A stretch of 64,000 nucleotides of DNA from Bacillus salipaludis. GTDB lineage: Bacteria > Bacillota > Bacilli > Bacillales_B > DSM-18226. The number at the start of each line of letters is the position of its first letter. The first letter of the stretch is position 1. The notes under the pieces were generated by a model. That model saw only the letters and a program-made list of their open reading frames with translations. It did not search any database and had not been told where the DNA came from. Below, piece by piece: positions 61,863 to 64,000 of this stretch. The position numbers and the translations under genes were made by a program. The stretch covers positions 1 through 64,000 of the forward strand of contig NZ_SMYO01000009.1 in NCBI RefSeq assembly GCF_004358205.1, written 5' to 3'.

Positions 61863-62657
61863 ATGATTACGGAAATTAAATTTAGGCAGCAAATATGTGA
61901 AATTGGAAAAAGGGTTTATCAAAAAGGCTTTGTTGCCGCCAATGACGGCAACATTTCCACTCGTATCAGCGAGAACGAATTCCTCATTACACCTACCGGG
62001 ATGAGTAAAGGGTATATGACACCGGAAATGATTGTGAAGGTCGATGGTCAGGGTAATGTTCTTGAAGGGGATTTTAAACCCACTTCCGAAATGAAAATGC
62101 ATCTGCTAGTCTATCGAGAACGTCCAGATATTCATTCTGTTGTTCATGTTCACCCACCTTATGCAACCGCATTTGCGATTGCCGGAATCCCGCTTGATCA
62201 AGCCATTATGCCCGAATCGGTTGTTTACTTAGGGAAGATTCCGATTGCGGAATATGGTACACCATCAACGGAGGAAATCCCAAATGCCGTTAAAAAGCAT
62301 GTGCATACCCATCAAGGGGTGCTCCTCGAAAATCACGGCGCCCTGACATGGGGAACAAGTTTAGAGCATGCCTATTATTTGATGGAATCACTTGAATTTA
62401 GCGCAAAAATAAATTGGATTAGTAAACAAATTAGTGGTGATCGTGAACTTTCGAAAAAGCACGTACAGAGACTTGTGGATATGAAAAGGGCAATGGGAAT
62501 CATGGGCGAAACACCAATTGGTTCTGACGCTCCTGAAGGTTCCCACGCCATTAAAAAATCAAAGGGTGTAGAATACACATTATCTGAACATGATTTAAAT
62601 TTGATTGTTGAAAAGGTATCGAAAAATGTGATAGAAGCTTTAAAAATACAGAATTAA
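61863..62657 (+). CDS. Class II aldolase, probable 5-deoxyribulose 1-phosphate aldolase
   Basis: 264-residue zinc aldolase of the AraD/FucA fold. VVHVHPPYATAFAIAG carries two zinc His, LLENHGALTWG a third region, and GFVAANDGNISTRISENEFL and TPTGMSKGYM bind the phosphate. It is longer than MtnB (about 209 residues) and lies 24 bp after mtnA, as in the 5-deoxyribose operon drdA/drdI of B. thuringiensis. It would split 5-deoxyribulose-1-phosphate or methylthioribulose-1-phosphate into DHAP and an aldehyde. Start chosen from GGAAGG 10 bp upstream; ATG 61857 is an alternative. Confidence 0.82.
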   Translation: MITEIKFRQQICEIGKRVYQKGFVAANDGNISTRISENEFLITPTGMSKGYMTPEMIVKVDGQGNVLEGDFKPTSEMKMHLLVYRERPDIHSVVHVHPPYATAFAIAGIPLDQAIMPESVVYLGKIPIAEYGTPSTEEIPNAVKKHVHTHQGVLLENHGALTWGTSLEHAYYLMESLEFSAKINWISKQISGDRELSKKHVQRLVDMKRAMGIMGETPIGSDAPEGSHAIKKSKGVEYTLSEHDLNLIVEKVSKNVIEALKIQN

Positions 62658-62688
62658 AGCAAGCCACCTGAGCTTGCTTTTTCTTTTG
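62656..62688 (+). terminator. Terminator of mtnA-aldolase
   Basis: Stem AAGCAAGC / GCTTGCTT, 7-nt loop, TTTCTTTT. Confidence 0.85.
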
Positions 62689-62791
62689 AACAGGAAATGT
62701 TCACAGATTTGGCATATCCAATCTTTGTTTCAACAGAGTTTATAGTGTAAAATCGAAATAGCACAACATTGGGACAAAGGAGGTTTCGGGG

Positions 62792-63325
62792 ATGGTTAAA
62801 AAAGTAATTGCCGCAGTCGTATTAATCACTTTGCTTACAGTAGCAATTGTTCAAGCGATGGATAAAAAGTCAGAACCCGAAAGCACAACAACACAAACAA
62901 CTGCTCAAGATGGACTGAAAGTCGGGGCACAAGCACCTGATTTTGAATTAAAAACCCTTACAGGTGATAAAATTAAGCTTTCTGATTTAAGAGGAAAGAA
63001 AGTCATGCTAAATTTCTGGGCAACCTGGTGCCCTCCTTGTAAAGCAGAAATGCCTGCTATGGAAAAATTCTATAAAGAAAAAGATAAAGACCTTGTTATT
63101 CTTGCCGTTAATATTGATCCGCAATTAGATGTCAAAGGTTTTGTTAATAAAAATAAAATTACGTTCCCGATTCTTCTTGATGCGGACGATCATGTAAATG
63201 AGACATATCAAATTTTATCAATACCCACAACGTATTTTATTAACAGAAAAGGAATAATTGAAAATAAATTTACCGGTGGAATGGAATTAGCCCAAATGAA
63301 ACAATTTGCAAATAAGTTACATTAA
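62792..63325 (+). CDS. Membrane-anchored thioredoxin-like oxidoreductase (YneN/ResA type)
   Basis: 177 residues: an N-terminal membrane anchor (residues 3-22), a linker, then a TlpA/ResA thioredoxin domain with WATWCPPCK (Cys80, Cys83), FPILLDADDHV and the cis-Pro region SIPTTYFINRKG. It acts outside the membrane as a thiol-disulfide reductase. Position after citB and before sspN-tlp matches B. subtilis yneN. AAGGAGG precedes the ATG. Confidence 0.9.
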   Translation: MVKKVIAAVVLITLLTVAIVQAMDKKSEPESTTTQTTAQDGLKVGAQAPDFELKTLTGDKIKLSDLRGKKVMLNFWATWCPPCKAEMPAMEKFYKEKDKDLVILAVNIDPQLDVKGFVNKNKITFPILLDADDHVNETYQILSIPTTYFINRKGIIENKFTGGMELAQMKQFANKLH

Positions 63326-63355
63326 AACATTGGCCAACTAGCCAATGTTTTTCTT
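63324..63355 (+). terminator. Terminator of the YneN-type gene
   Basis: 11-bp stem AAAACATTGGC / GCCAATGTTTT, 6-nt loop, TCTTTT. Confidence 0.88.
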
Positions 63356-63455
63356 TTAGCTGTTTTAAAAAATAAAATTTTCAAAAAGTTGTAATAATTT
63401 CATCGGTTTTCGGGAATAATACCTGATAGAATAGTGAGTAAGGAAGGTGAAAGAC

Positions 63456-63587
63456 ATGAGAAAACCTAGAAAACGCTCCTTTGCAGAGCTTGTCTCTGAA
63501 AATAAAAATCAATTAATGAAGGACCATGCTGCATTGGAAAAAATCGAAGAACGAATTGAAGCAAAACGCCTCGGAAAAGCTGAGTAA
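63456..63587 (+). CDS. FbpB-family small basic protein
   Basis: 43 residues, MRKPRKRSFAELVSENKNQL, then MKDHAALEKIEERIEAK. This fits the FbpB family (Fur-regulated basic protein; RKRSFxELVxxNKxELLxDxxALExIEERIE), small cofactors of the iron-sparing sRNA FsrA in B. subtilis. No Fur box is visible upstream here. AAGGAAGGTGA precedes the ATG. Too short for default ORF listing. Confidence 0.75.
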   Translation: MRKPRKRSFAELVSENKNQLMKDHAALEKIEERIEAKRLGKAE

Positions 63588-63653
63588 ACTTTCAGTCATT
63601 ACCAATTATGAACTCCTCTAAACAGGTTAAACTGTATATGAGGAGGGATATAA

Positions 63654-63797
63654 ATGACGAATGCAAATGGAAAAGGTGAACATTTTGTTCCTAACCATAT
63701 TGGTACACAATCACGTGGCTTTGGCGGAAACAAAGGAAAAAAAATGCAGGATACATCTGGCAAACACGCCCAGGTAATCCAAACAAAAGGCGAATAA
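63654..63797 (+). CDS. sspN: Small acid-soluble spore protein N
   Basis: 47 residues: MTNANGKGEHFVPNHIGTQS, RGFGGNKGKKMQDTSGK, HAQVIQTKGE. This matches SspN and lies directly before tlp, as in B. subtilis. AGGAGGGAT precedes the ATG. Forespore-made minor spore protein. Confidence 0.9.
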   Translation: MTNANGKGEHFVPNHIGTQSRGFGGNKGKKMQDTSGKHAQVIQTKGE

Positions 63798-63804
63798 TGA
63801 AATC

Positions 63805-63845
63805 GAGACTCGTCGCTAACTACTTAGCAGCGGGTCTTTTTTTGT
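63805..63845 (+). terminator. Terminator after sspN
   Basis: Imperfect stem AGACTCGTCGCT / AGCAGCGGGTCT followed by TTTTTTT. Confidence 0.78.
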
Positions 63846-63858
63846 TTTAAATTTTTTG

Positions 63859-63887
63859 TGATATTTTTCGCGCTTCGTTACAAACTA
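63859..63887 (+). promoter_or_regulatory. Possible SigG promoter of tlp
   Basis: -35 TGATAT, 16-bp spacer, -10 CAAACTA (one mismatch to CATACTA), about 40 bp before the tlp ATG. Confidence 0.3.
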
Positions 63888-63926
63888 TATCTGTATCACG
63901 AACAACTTTAATTGGAGGAATTAAAA

Positions 63927-64000
63927 ATGACTTATAACAACCAGCCAAAACCAGATGATCGCAGCGATAACGCTGAAAAATTACAAAAGATGATTGCAGA
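63927..64000 (+). CDS. tlp: Thioredoxin-like spore protein Tlp (partial)
   Basis: The first 24 codons read MTYNNQPKPDDRSDNAEKLQ then KMIA, matching the Tlp N-terminus (QPNPDDRSDNVEKLQDMV). TTGGAGGAATT precedes the ATG. The gene runs off the window. Forespore small acid-soluble protein. Confidence 0.9.
   Translation, partial: MTYNNQPKPDDRSDNAEKLQKMIA

Overview
The window is a contiguous, AT-rich chromosomal segment of an endospore-forming member of the Bacillaceae (Bacillus or Neobacillus type). The grounds are strong AGGAGG-type ribosome sites, many TTG and GTG starts, and spore genes (cotM, sspP, sspO, sspN, tlp, cotH, CotB/CotG-like and CotY/CotZ-like proteins, a GerPA/GerPF-type protein). 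The order cotM-sspP-sspO-citB-yneN-sspN-tlp is recalled from Bacillus subtilis, here interrupted by extra genes. No tRNA, rRNA, CRISPR array or complete insertion sequence was found.

Layout. 0-5 kb: end of a histidine ammonia-lyase-type gene, then an autoinducer-2 processing operon (lsrK, a cupin, lsrF) behind a cre-like site, and redox and membrane genes. 6-12.3 kb: a spore-coat island with three CotB-related proteins, the coat kinase CotH and a 734-residue Gly-Ser-repeat CotG-like protein, presumably the kinase with its substrates. 12.5-28.5 kb: an ArsB-type permease, an amino-acid ABC transporter, an LtaS-type synthase, a glycosyltransferase, dsdA, hemQ with overlapping Fur and Fnr-like sites, a YebC protein, a methionine aminopeptidase, EcsC, and a TetR/MMPL pair with shared operators. 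28.6-37.6 kb: the aa3-type menaquinol oxidase qoxABCD with heme A synthase, an LCP cell-wall ligase, and two of three copies of a dispersed repeat. 37.7-47 kb: transporters, more coat and germination genes, a divergent PNPOx/MocR pair, a second Ser-Lys-repeat protein, a decayed duplicate of the end of pbuX, and xpt-pbuX under a guanine riboswitch.

47-54.6 kb: threonine catabolism (kbl, tdh), then a selenocysteine locus. selD contains an in-frame UGA at its catalytic position. Opposite it lies an unannotatable-by-default SelW-like gene with a CXXU motif. Both UGAs are followed by small SECIS-like hairpins, and selA lies just beyond cotM. selB and the Sec tRNA gene are not in the window. 54.7-64 kb: sspP, sspO, citB with a CcpC-type operator, an ABC-F ribosome-protection gene behind a leader-peptide attenuator, mtnA with a class II aldolase (probable 5-deoxypentose disposal), yneN, an FbpB-like peptide, sspN and the start of tlp.

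The two most notable systems are the selenoprotein locus, which standard gene callers truncate or miss, and the enlarged CotB/CotH/CotG coat-phosphorylation island.
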